A DNA stretch of 33,205 nt, taken from assembly GCA_002470275.1 (NCBI GenBank), contig DKNY01000050.1, forward strand, positions 1-33,205. The letters are read 5' to 3'. Below the pieces are notes generated by a model that made no database searches, was not told the DNA's origin, and saw nothing but the letters and a program-made list of their open reading frames with translations. Shown piece after piece: positions 1 to 7,819 of the stretch (the stretch's first letter is position 1; every line of letters starts with the position of its first letter). The translations under genes were made by a program, and so were the position numbers. Origin of the DNA: Gammaproteobacteria bacterium UBA7376. GTDB taxonomy: Bacteria; Pseudomonadota; Gammaproteobacteria; Pseudomonadales; Azotimanducaceae.

Positions 1-192
1 GCGTTATCTAGATAGACGGCTATTACAGATTCGGAGCGAGGGCGGTCTGAGCAACGGCTACAGCGGTCGGTTAGCGCGACTCAGGACGTAGCCGAGGTCT
101 GGCGGCCGTTCAGCGGGTGAGGGCTGATGCACGATGTTGGCAGCGCGCAATGGGTTTTCTTGCCTGGTCAGCGCGCGCGGAGCCGGTAGGGT
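1..192. other. Left edge, no recognisable gene
   Basis: This stretch lies downstream of purM, where purN often follows in gammaproteobacteria. I read the three minus frames: each is closed by stops within the stretch and none shows a PurN-like start. A plus frame is open from the window edge to a TAG near 91 (about 29 codons) and could be the tail of a converging gene, but I recognise nothing in it. No clear hairpin terminator for purM was seen. Confidence 0.5.
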
Positions 193-1272
193 CTAGCGAA
201 TGATGATTTTGCCTGCTTCGGGGGTTGTCGCGCCCTCAACGATACGGCCTATCTCTACGGCATTTTGTCCAGCGTCTGCCAGCAGGCCTATGGCCTCCTC
301 CGCATGCTCTTGTGCAAGAATCAGCAGCATCCCCATGCCGCAGTTGAAGGTCGTCAGCATCTCCTGATCTGATATGTTGCCGACTTTCGCTAGCCAGCGA
401 AAAATCTCCGGTCGGTCCCAGCTGTTTAAATCAATCTGAGCGGCAAGATTGTCATGCTTCAGGATGCGGGGCACATTTTCGTAGAATCCGCCGCCGGTGA
501 TATGCACCATGGCGTTGATCGGCAGGTGCTCCAACAGGAATCGAACCGGCCTAACGTAAATGCGCGTGGGTGCCATCAGGTCGTCCAGAAGCGCCACATT
601 GGGGGGTGCCCCATGACGCTCAAGAACCTTGCGGATTAAGGAATAACCGTTGCTGTGCGGGCCGCTGCTAGGCAGGCCCAATATCCTGTCGCCGGCACAC
701 ACTTTAGAGCCGTCAATGATTTTAGATTTTTCGACGACGCCAACGCAAAAACCGGCTAGGTCATAATCTCCCTCGCTGTACATCCCAGGCATCTCGGCAG
801 TCTCACCGCCGGCGAGGGTACAGCCAGCCAGCTCGCAGCCCTTGGCAATGCCTTGGATAACGCGCGCGGCGATATCGACATCCAGCTGGGCGGTAGCGTA
901 GTAGTCGAGGAATAAAAAGGCTTCCGCCCCCGTGACCAGTACATCGTTGGCACACATGGCCACCAGGTCCTGGCCCACATCGTCGTGCCGGTCGTAGTCG
1001 ATGGCGAGCCGGAGTTTGGTGCCCACGCCGTCGGTACCTGTGACCAAAATGGGTTCCTGGTAGCCGCTAGGCAGTTGGGCGAGGGCGGCGAATCCGCCCA
1101 AGCCACCCAGCAGTTCGGGTCGGCGTGTGGCCTTGGCGGCAGGCGCGATGCGTGCCACCAGGTCTGCCCCAGCCTGGGTATCTACGCCAGCATCCTTATA
1201 GCTCAGTCCGGGTGGGGCGTCAGCCTCGGCGCCACTGGTCTTTACCGTTGTTGTTTGATCTGAATCAGGCAT
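193..1272 (-). CDS. purM: Phosphoribosylformylglycinamidine cyclo-ligase (AIR synthetase)
   Basis: The enzyme closes the imidazole ring: it converts FGAM and ATP to 5-aminoimidazole ribonucleotide, the fifth step of cytosolic purine synthesis. The 359-residue product is close to the family length (about 345), with roughly 20 extra N-terminal residues before the conserved 'LSYKDAGVD' start region. Visible PurM signatures are '[11 protein letters not shown]' (nucleotide-binding loop), '[18 protein letters not shown]', '[11 protein letters not shown]' and '[12 protein letters not shown]'. The ATG at 1272 gives the longest frame; a shorter start nearer LSYKDAG is possible. It is divergent from the DUF2066 gene across 239 bp, an arrangement also known from Pseudomonas. 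purN is not visible downstream. Confidence 0.97.
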   Translation of the reverse strand: MPDSDQTTTVKTSGAEADAPPGLSYKDAGVDTQAGADLVARIAPAAKATRRPELLGGLGGFAALAQLPSGYQEPILVTGTDGVGTKLRLAIDYDRHDDVGQDLVAMCANDVLVTGAEAFLFLDYYATAQLDVDIAARVIQGIAKGCELAGCTLAGGETAEMPGMYSEGDYDLAGFCVGVVEKSKIIDGSKVCAGDRILGLPSSGPHSNGYSLIRKVLERHGAPPNVALLDDLMAPTRIYVRPVRFLLEHLPINAMVHITGGGFYENVPRILKHDNLAAQIDLNSWDRPEIFRWLAKVGNISDQEMLTTFNCGMGMLLILAQEHAEEAIGLLADAGQNAVEIGRIVEGATTPEAGKIIIR

Positions 1273-1511
1273 GGGTATCCAATATAGCTTTCGCCCCCCA
1301 GTCTACCGTTGGATAGCATGGGAACGCACCCTGGCGTGTTGATTGTTGCGAAACTCGATCTGCCGCCCAGTTATTGAGGCGGCTGAGCGCGCAAGGTGTA
1401 GGCTCACTAGAAGCCACCGGCCCATGTCTCAAAGGGGTACAAATATACCCTTGAGATTTTGAATTTCGCTACACTTGAGCGCTAGGCAGGGTTGAAAACG
1501 GATCGTATGGC

Positions 1512-2675
1512 ATGAGAAGCGCGCTCGACATCGGAATGACATGTCACTGGGCAGGGTTGGGACGCGTGATACTTGCCGTGAGTAGCCTCCTTTGGAGTGC
1601 TCCCGTACTTGCCGAGCGCGAGCGCAGCGATAATCTTTATGTGGTGACCAAGTCCGTTGCGGACCAAGGCCTGGCCTCCCGTCAGGCCGCCGCGACCGAG
1701 GCATTGCTAGAGGTACTCACTCGGCTAACGGGCCTGTCCTCCATTCCCAGGAGTCCTGTCATCGCCGAAGCCCTGGCGCGTCCAGACCAGTTTTACAGCA
1801 AGTTTGTTTATCTAGAAAAGCCGCGCCTGGCGAGTTCGGACCAGAGGGGAATGAGCCTAAGCTTTACCTTCGATCAACCGGCCATCGTATCCATGATGCG
1901 TGCCGCCAAGTTACCCATATGGTGGTCTTTTCGGCCCGCTACGCTGGTCTGGGTGGTGGTCGATACGCCTGCGGGCCGCAACATCGTGACTTCTGGGGAT
2001 CGGGGTCCGTTGGTCGATGCGCTGAATCGCGCAGCCCGAGAACGGGGGGTGACCCTGATGTTCCCGCTGATGGACTTAGAGGATGCTGTTCAGGTGGCGG
2101 CAGGGGATGTGTGGGGGAACTTTATCCGACCGCTAGCCGCGGCGAGCGAGCGGTACCAGGTGGAGCAATTTCTGGTGGGCCGCTTTAGCGTTCAGGAAAT
2201 TATGGGCCAGCGGCTGTATTCTGGTGATTGGCAGCTTTTCCAGCGTCCGTTAGTGCCTGATGGGCCAAAGGTCTCGTTATCTATGTTGGTGCCGGGGGGG
2301 CAGCAGCGGTTAGACAATGCGGACTTAGAGCGAATGACGGCCCGGGCCGCAGATGCCGTAGCGCGAGGCATTGTGGATCGTGATCTGGTTTTCGCTCGGG
2401 AGGGCAAGACTCAGGCTTTTGAGGTCACTGGGGTGACCACTTTGCCAAGGTATAAGGCATTGCTCGACTACCTCGTCCAGCTGGAGTTCGTTGAGCATGT
2501 TTCGGTGACGGCCCTTCGCGGCCAAGCGCTGGATATTCAATTGATCACCTCTGCTGAACGTGTTCAGCTGTTACGGCTGCTCAACTTGGAGGGTAGATTG
2601 AGGTCAGCTGATGAACTGAGTGGGAGGGGTCAGGCAACGGCGCGACGTCTTGAGTGGCTGGGTGGTGATCCGTGA
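1512..2675 (+). CDS. DUF2066 domain-containing exported protein
   Basis: The product (387 residues) matches the DUF2066 family, whose biochemical role is not established as far as I know. An N-terminal signal peptide is visible: hydrophobic 'VILAVSSLLWSAPVLA' around residues 19-34, then a mature N-terminus beginning ERERSDNLYVV. A second ATG at codon 9 would give a more usual signal-peptide length and may be the true start; neither start has a strong ribosome binding site. The conserved DUF2066 region with the pattern 'ASRQAAATEALLEVLTRLTG' follows. The gene overlaps the next one by 4 bp (GTGA), so they are probably co-translated. Position next to purM and hda is as in Pseudomonas. Confidence 0.85.
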   Translation: MRSALDIGMTCHWAGLGRVILAVSSLLWSAPVLAERERSDNLYVVTKSVADQGLASRQAAATEALLEVLTRLTGLSSIPRSPVIAEALARPDQFYSKFVYLEKPRLASSDQRGMSLSFTFDQPAIVSMMRAAKLPIWWSFRPATLVWVVVDTPAGRNIVTSGDRGPLVDALNRAARERGVTLMFPLMDLEDAVQVAAGDVWGNFIRPLAAASERYQVEQFLVGRFSVQEIMGQRLYSGDWQLFQRPLVPDGPKVSLSMLVPGGQQRLDNADLERMTARAADAVARGIVDRDLVFAREGKTQAFEVTGVTTLPRYKALLDYLVQLEFVEHVSVTALRGQALDIQLITSAERVQLLRLLNLEGRLRSADELSGRGQATARRLEWLGGDP

Positions 2676-3280
2676 AGTACTTGCCCAACTCTCTAAGCGC
2701 GATTCGCATTCTACTGGTCCTACCAACGGCTTGGCTGCTCTGGGCCGGAGATACTTTATCTGCCCTTGGATTGATGCTGGTGGCAGGCTGTACGGATGCC
2801 CTAGATGGTGCCTTGGCGCGTCGCTATGATTGGCAATCTGAACTCGGTGCCCTGATTGATCCCATAGCCGATAAGCTGCTGGTTGCCGCGATTTTTATCG
2901 TTTTTACGCTGAAGGGGGTGATTCCGCTCTGGCTGGTTGCATTGATTATCGGACGTGATCTGATGATTGTTCTCGGTGCCTCGATCTATCGTATGTATAT
3001 TGGTCAATTTGACGCGCGTCCAAGCGTTTTGAGTAAGATCAATACCGCGGCTCAAATCCTAGTGTTGTTGTTGCTCATGACAGCCCAACTGCGAGAGATG
3101 GATTTGTCCCTTCTGCTGACCTCTGAGGCCTACGTGTTTTGTGTCTTGATGTTGGCCGTTCTGAGTATCGCTTCCGGTCTTCACTACGCCCTCATTTGGT
3201 TCGCACGCTTTCGACTGGATCTGGCGCGGGTGCGAGAAGTCAACCCGCGGCCTGGTTCCGGAGACAGGGCGGATTCTTGA
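2672..3280 (+). CDS. CDP-alcohol phosphatidyltransferase (PgsA-like)
   Basis: This is a 202-residue polytopic inner-membrane enzyme that transfers a phosphatidyl group from CDP-diacylglycerol to an alcohol. The family motif D-x2-DG-x2-AR-x8-G-x3-D-x3-D is complete: 'DALDGALARRYDWQSELG' followed by 'ALIDPIAD' (about residues 48-73). About five hydrophobic segments surround it. The length and motif fit PgsA/Cls-type enzymes; substrate (glycerol-3-phosphate or another alcohol) cannot be read from sequence. It starts with GTG inside the stop of the DUF2066 gene, and its own stop abuts hda. A second phosphatidylglycerophosphate synthase is likely elsewhere in the genome, so I leave the gene symbol empty. 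Confidence 0.88.
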   Translation: MKYLPNSLSAIRILLVLPTAWLLWAGDTLSALGLMLVAGCTDALDGALARRYDWQSELGALIDPIADKLLVAAIFIVFTLKGVIPLWLVALIIGRDLMIVLGASIYRMYIGQFDARPSVLSKINTAAQILVLLLLMTAQLREMDLSLLLTSEAYVFCVLMLAVLSIASGLHYALIWFARFRLDLARVREVNPRPGSGDRADS

Positions 3281-3297
3281 AAGTCGAGGGTGAACCA

Positions 3298-4008
3298 GTG
3301 GGTCAAACGATTCTGCCCATCGACCTGCCACACCAGCCGCGTCTGGGGAATTTCGTGGTTGGCGAAAATCAGGAGCTGTTGGGTCGGCTGGGCGAGCTGC
3401 AGCCTGGGTTTTCCGGTCTGTGGCTTTGCGGTGACCCCTCAAGCGGCAAAAGCCACCTGCTCCGCGCAGCGGTACAGCAACAGGTTCTCTCGGGGACTGA
3501 GGTATCAGAAGTTGGCTACCTGCGCTGCCAGACGCCGGAACAAACGACGAGCCAGCTCCTCACGCTGGTTGACCACATGGGTCAGAATAACGATCTACAT
3601 ACTGTGGCGCTGGACGATATTCAGCACGTGATGGGAAATCGAGCGGCGGAAGAAGCGCTGCTCACCCTTTATCAGCAGGTCGTGGTAGCTCGCGGGAGGC
3701 TCTTGGTGAGCCATCGTCAGCCCGCATCCAATACGCGCTTTCTGCTTGCTGATTTAGATTCCAGAATGCGAGCGCTCGCCCATTATCGGGTGGTGCCGCT
3801 GGACGATGCGGGCAAGGCTAGGGTGCTGCGCTTGCGAGCGGAGGCCAGGGGGTATCATCTACCCCACGGGGTGCTTGAGTATTGGCTCAGCAGAGGGCCG
3901 CGCGCTATGGACACCCTACTGTATGATCTTGAGCGCCTCGACCAGGCCTCTCTTCAGCATCAGCGGATGTTGACCATTCCCCTGCTGAAGCAGGTACTGG
4001 GATATTGA
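3298..4008 (+). CDS. hda: DnaA regulatory inactivator Hda
   Basis: Hda is an AAA+ protein that, bound to the DNA-loaded beta clamp, stimulates ATP hydrolysis by DnaA and so prevents re-initiation. I chose the GTG at 3298: it has a GAGG ribosome binding site 8 nt upstream and gives 236 residues (E. coli 233). It places a clamp-binding motif (QTILPIDL, residues 3-10) at the extreme N-terminus as expected. A TTG at 3277 overlapping the preceding stop is an alternative. Walker A 'GDPSSGKS' is at about 45-52, Walker B 'VALDDIQ' at about 103-109, and the 'DLDSR' arginine-finger region near 152-156. It lies in the DUF2066-phosphatidyltransferase-hda run seen in Pseudomonas. Confidence 0.93.
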   Translation: MGQTILPIDLPHQPRLGNFVVGENQELLGRLGELQPGFSGLWLCGDPSSGKSHLLRAAVQQQVLSGTEVSEVGYLRCQTPEQTTSQLLTLVDHMGQNNDLHTVALDDIQHVMGNRAAEEALLTLYQQVVVARGRLLVSHRQPASNTRFLLADLDSRMRALAHYRVVPLDDAGKARVLRLRAEARGYHLPHGVLEYWLSRGPRAMDTLLYDLERLDQASLQHQRMLTIPLLKQVLGY

Positions 4009-4033
4009 GCGCCCGAATTCACGGTGAAAAGAA

Positions 4034-5146
4034 TTGACAAAAAAACCAAATAACCACGTTGTATTCGTCGGTGGCGGCAGTGCCGGTCATGTACTGCCAG
4101 CCCTGCCCGTCGCAGATTTACTGATAGCTCGCGGGGCTAAGGTGACCTTTATTGGCACTCGATCCGGGCTGGAAGAGGGTTATGTTCAGGGGCGGGATGT
4201 TGAGTTCATTGGTATCTCCGCAGGCAAGCTCCGCCGCTATTTTGACTGGCAGAATATTTCTGATCTCGGTCGAATTGTCCTGGCTTTGTTTCAGGCCCTG
4301 GGTATTTTCATGCGCCTTCGTCCTGCCGTGTTGGTTTCCAAGGGTGGTTTTGTATCCGTGCCTCCCGTGGTCGCCGCGCGATTGCTGGGTATACCCGTTC
4401 TTGCCCACGAATCGGACCTTACGCCGGGGCTCGCCAATCGACTCTCCTTACCCTTTATCCGCACCCTTTGCACCAGCTTTGCTGACACCAAGGTGAGCGG
4501 ATTTCGCGGCCGGCTGGTCTGTACCGGAACGCCAATTCGCACCGCCCTGCTTCAGGGCCAGGCTCAGGTTGGTGCCGAGCGCTTTGGGCTGCCCAACAAA
4601 AAGCCGGTTTTGCTGGTAACGGGTGGCAGCTTGGGGGCTGAAAGCCTCAATACGCGTATCCGAGCTGCACTCCCCCAACTTACCGAGCGGTTTTATGTGG
4701 TACACGTCTGCGGCGTGGGCAAGATGGCACCCTTGGCGTCTCCCGACTATCAGCAGTTAGAGTTCGTGGACGAGGGTTGGGGCGACCTGCTGGCTGCTGC
4801 GGACTTGGTGGTTTCGCGAGCTGGCGCTAATGCGCTATTCGAGCTGATCGCCCTGAAAAAGCTCAACCTGCTGATTCCGCTGCCCGCTGCGGCCTCCCGG
4901 GGTGATCAAATCGAAAATGCTGGATATGCCCAGCGGCGGGGGTTCAGTGTGGTGCTAGATGAAGCCCAGGCCACCCCCGAGGCGCTTGTTGCTGCCCTGG
5001 ATACCCTGCTTGCGGAAACCTCGCAGTATCGTCAGGCGCTCAACGCTGAAGCGGTAGGGGACGCGGGTGCGGCGTTACTCGCGGAGCTGCTCGATTTGGC
5101 GGGCGACCGCCTGGCGCTGGCAGAGCGCGAGATCGAGCCTTCATAA
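4034..5146 (+). CDS. murG: MurG-like UDP-GlcNAc glycosyltransferase, Bacillus-type
   Basis: MurG transfers GlcNAc from UDP-GlcNAc to lipid I to make lipid II at the inner face of the membrane. The 370-residue product has the N-terminal glycine-rich loop 'GGGSAGHVLPAL' (13-24), 'SKGGFVSVPPVVAA', 'GGSLGAESLN' and the donor-site region 'SRAGANALFELIALKK' followed by 'SRGDQIENA'. 'HESDLTPGLANRLSL' and 'ASRGDQ' resemble Bacillus/Clostridium MurG more than the E. coli type (HEQNGIAGL; QYWNA). It starts with TTG; no better start is in frame. It sits 25 bp after hda, not in the ftsW-murC cell-division cluster. It may therefore be a second copy or a glycosyltransferase with a related acceptor; the gene symbol reflects family only. 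Confidence 0.8.
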   Translation: MTKKPNNHVVFVGGGSAGHVLPALPVADLLIARGAKVTFIGTRSGLEEGYVQGRDVEFIGISAGKLRRYFDWQNISDLGRIVLALFQALGIFMRLRPAVLVSKGGFVSVPPVVAARLLGIPVLAHESDLTPGLANRLSLPFIRTLCTSFADTKVSGFRGRLVCTGTPIRTALLQGQAQVGAERFGLPNKKPVLLVTGGSLGAESLNTRIRAALPQLTERFYVVHVCGVGKMAPLASPDYQQLEFVDEGWGDLLAAADLVVSRAGANALFELIALKKLNLLIPLPAAASRGDQIENAGYAQRRGFSVVLDEAQATPEALVAALDTLLAETSQYRQALNAEAVGDAGAALLAELLDLAGDRLALAEREIEPS

Positions 5147-5149
5147 ACG

Positions 5150-6259
5150 CTACAGTCGGGAGAAGAACGTCCAGATCAGCTCTGATGCGTTGATGCCAGA
5201 TTCATCGACCATGGGTTTTTTCTTAAACGCGGCGTCCGGAACGTTGCCTGGCCAGATGTGGTCATGATCCTCAATTCGGTAGTAGTGTATCTCCGCGCCT
5301 GAGCTGCTTCCCGCTCCATTGGGCCGATAGGTGGTCAGGGCTGTGTTTTGGGTGACCTGGGCCGTTTCCTTCGTTACGGACGGGTTAAGGCTGGCAAAAA
5401 ACTCGACGATCGCTTCTGCTCCAGGTGCGGCCGGCCCCTTGCCCTTCTTGCTCTCGCCCTCTATCGGCACCATGACATCGTCCGCCCCATGAATATGAAC
5501 AATGGGCAGGGGCCTATCCGGCGCACAGCGATTTAGGACATCCCTGTTAATCAATCCCGCAACCACGGCGGCCCCTTTGAAAACCTCGTTTGCTTGGCAC
5601 ATCAGGGTGTAGCTCATATAGCCGCCATTGGAGAAGCCGGCGACGAAGGTGCGTTCTGGGTTCACCTGCTGTTCTTGCTGCACAACGTTGACCAACGCCG
5701 ACAGAAATTCAACGTCACTTTGGCCATCGAATGATGCGTCAGCATTGTCATCATTCCAGCGGGCGATGCGGGTGGACAGCATGCCGTCATGGCAGTCGAT
5801 TTCCATCCCGTTTGCGATAAAGCTCTCTCCGTCCTTGCAGCTCTGGGCGTCCTTACCCAACCAAGCGAGGCTGACATCCTTTTTCTTGCCGCGTTTCTTC
5901 TCGCCGCGCTTTTTCTCGCTACTTTTGCCGGCGGACTTTTTATCTCCACCGCTGAGGACGATAAGCTTATCGTGGGATTGGGGATACAGGGCGAGAAAAC
6001 CATGCCGGTCTGCCAGCTTATTAAAGCCTGCGCCGTAGGACCACGTGCTGGATGAATTCATGCCGTGCAGAACCACCACCAACGGCGCGTTGGGCGCCAG
6101 GTTCTCTGGGCGGTACATCTTGTAGGTCCGCTGGATGCCGTCGTGAACAAATATGTGGTCTCCGCCGACCTTCATGTCGGCAGATGTGTCTTGGTTAGCC
6201 ATGGTCGTCAAGGCCAGTAGCGGCAAACACACCATGGCAATAAGTCTGGTCCACTGCAT
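5150..6259 (-). CDS. Secreted PHB-depolymerase-family esterase (LpqC-like)
   Basis: An alpha/beta hydrolase of the polyhydroxybutyrate depolymerase / feruloyl esterase-like group; the actual ester substrate is unknown. I chose the ATG at 6259 because it gives a typical signal peptide ('MQWTRLIAMVCLPLLALTT') and 369 residues; the open frame upstream is not protein-like. The nucleophile motif is 'GFSNGG' (Ser about 210), the acidic residue is in 'HIHGADDVMVP' (about 260) and the histidine in 'DHDHIWPG' (about 334). Oxyanion region 'LHGMNSS' is at about 65. Residues 107-127 are a Lys/Arg-rich low-complexity insertion. It converges on murG with a 3-bp gap and is probably monocistronic. Confidence 0.85.
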   Translation of the reverse strand: MQWTRLIAMVCLPLLALTTMANQDTSADMKVGGDHIFVHDGIQRTYKMYRPENLAPNAPLVVVLHGMNSSSTWSYGAGFNKLADRHGFLALYPQSHDKLIVLSGGDKKSAGKSSEKKRGEKKRGKKKDVSLAWLGKDAQSCKDGESFIANGMEIDCHDGMLSTRIARWNDDNADASFDGQSDVEFLSALVNVVQQEQQVNPERTFVAGFSNGGYMSYTLMCQANEVFKGAAVVAGLINRDVLNRCAPDRPLPIVHIHGADDVMVPIEGESKKGKGPAAPGAEAIVEFFASLNPSVTKETAQVTQNTALTTYRPNGAGSSSGAEIHYYRIEDHDHIWPGNVPDAAFKKKPMVDESGINASELIWTFFSRL

Positions 6260-6635
6260 AGGGTTGTCTCCAGCAAAAGATAGGCAAAGACCATAGCGAC
6301 AGATCACATTGACAACCATGCTAGCCCGCGGCGACTTACCCCATTTTTTTAATTGAGTGCGTTTGATTTGGCGGTTTTGTTGGACGACCCACATAAGGGC
6401 CCTCCCGGTGCTGATCCCAGGCGTTTAGCGATGATCAGCGACGGATGCCTCTCATGCTTGCGCGACGGCCTCAGTACAGAGTGGGTAGGCTACCCGCGAG
6501 GCAAAAGCCCCATAGTCAACAAAAAATGGCCCTCGATTAGCGCACCAGCTGGGGCACTATCTTGACATCGTTCCTACCGCACCCTAACGTCCGGCGCTTC
6601 CAATCCGCCCATATCCAAGGACTACAGGATTCAGT
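6260..6635. other. Intergenic region between esterase and serA
   Basis: This 376-bp divergent spacer holds no convincing coding frame. It contains the probable serA promoter (6562-6590) and, 10 bp upstream of its -35 box, a short perfect palindrome CCAGCTGG (6545-6552) that could be an operator. The esterase promoter must lie at the left side but I cannot place it. Confidence 0.5.
6562..6590 (+). promoter_or_regulatory. Putative sigma70 promoter for serA
   Basis: A perfect -35 TTGACA (6562-6567), a 17-bp spacer and a weaker -10 TAACGT (6585-6590) lie 45 bp upstream of the serA ATG. The spacing is optimal; the -10 is only a partial match. Confidence 0.5.
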
Positions 6636-7814
6636 ATGTACAAAGTTCGTACCTATAACGCTATTGCCCCTGCCGGCTTATCACGCTTCGATTCAGCAAA
6701 ATATGCCGTCGGCCCAGAACAAGCCCAGCCGGACGCGCTCCTGCTGCGAAGCCACAAGTTAGCCGTTGAGGAAATCACGCCAGGGCTGAGGGCCATCGCG
6801 CGTGCTGGTGCCGGGGTGAATAATGTACCCGTTGAGGTTTGTAGCGAGCAGGGTGTGGTGGTGTTTAATACGCCCGGTGCCAACGCGAACTCGGTCAAAG
6901 AGCTAGTGCTCACCGCGCTGCTGTTGGCCTCGCGGGATGTGGTTGGGGGTATTGGCTATGTCCGTTCCCTGGCGGACGTCGCCGATGAGGTAGAACTGAA
7001 TCGCTTGGTGGAAGCGGAGAAGAAAAAATACAAGGGCCGAGAGCTGATCGGCAAAACCTTAGGAGTTGTGGGTCTCGGCGCTATTGGGTCCATGGTCGCG
7101 CGCGCCGCGCTGGACCTTGGCATGAACGTCCTGGGCTTTGATCCCGCGCTGTCGGTGGATGCGGCCTGGCGCCTACCCGCCGAGGTGGAGCGCATGCAAG
7201 ATCTGCCCACTCTCTTTTCGCGTTCGGACTATGTCACTCTGCACGTACCGCAGATTCCTGAAACCGTGGGTATGATCAATGCGGAGAGTCTTCAAGCCTT
7301 TAAGCCAGGCAGCGTGCTTTTAAACTTTGCTCGGCAGCCTATTGTTGACGCAGGTGCATTAGAGACGGCGTTGAAAGATGGGCGGCTGGGTCGCTATGTC
7401 GCGGACTTCCCAGTACCCGGCCTGCTCGATGATGACCGCGTTATGCTCACCCCTCACTTGGGCGCCAGCACCGACGAGGCAGAAGAGAATTGCGCGGTTA
7501 TGGCGGCGAACCAATTGGTGCGCTTTCTGGAGACAGGCAGCATCGTCAACTCAGTCAACTTCCCAAGCGTAAGTCTGGAAGCCGTAGATGGCTATCGTTT
7601 GGCCGTTAGCAATCGCAACGTGCCTGGCATGCTGGGCCAGGTCACATCAGTGCTCGCCGACCGTGAGATCAACGTGATTGATCTGATCAACAAGAGCCGG
7701 GATGAGGTGGCCTACAACCTGATTGACCTATCGGCCGCGCCGGATGATGGTCTGCTCCAGGCGCTGCGCGCCATCGACAGCGTGATTGATGTGCGGGTCA
7801 TTACAGGTCACTGA
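6636..7814 (+). CDS. serA: D-3-phosphoglycerate dehydrogenase, short 'DFP' type
   Basis: It oxidises 3-phosphoglycerate to 3-phosphohydroxypyruvate with NAD, the first step of serine synthesis in the cytosol. Of 392 residues, about 1-95 and 270-300 form the catalytic domain, 'GLGAIGSMVARAALDLG' (about 147-163) is the NAD-binding loop, and about 323-390 is a C-terminal ACT domain ('NVPGMLGQVTSVLADREINV'), suggesting feedback control by serine. Catalytic Arg (NFARQ) and His (TPHLGAST) are present, but where E. coli has DVFPTEP with the catalytic Glu this protein has DFPVPG (257-262). That variant, and 'NTPGANANSVKELVL', resemble the ~390-residue enzymes of Bacteroides and Firmicutes. serC, the next pathway gene, is 16 kb away in the gyrA cluster. 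Confidence 0.92.
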   Translation: MYKVRTYNAIAPAGLSRFDSAKYAVGPEQAQPDALLLRSHKLAVEEITPGLRAIARAGAGVNNVPVEVCSEQGVVVFNTPGANANSVKELVLTALLLASRDVVGGIGYVRSLADVADEVELNRLVEAEKKKYKGRELIGKTLGVVGLGAIGSMVARAALDLGMNVLGFDPALSVDAAWRLPAEVERMQDLPTLFSRSDYVTLHVPQIPETVGMINAESLQAFKPGSVLLNFARQPIVDAGALETALKDGRLGRYVADFPVPGLLDDDRVMLTPHLGASTDEAEENCAVMAANQLVRFLETGSIVNSVNFPSVSLEAVDGYRLAVSNRNVPGMLGQVTSVLADREINVIDLINKSRDEVAYNLIDLSAAPDDGLLQALRAIDSVIDVRVITGH

Positions 7815-7819
7815 ACGGT

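Noticed and set aside
2..91. Open plus-strand frame at the left edge, possible tail of a converging gene
   Set aside because: Only about 29 codons, Arg/Leu/Gly-rich, no recognisable motif and no visible start; cannot be told from chance.
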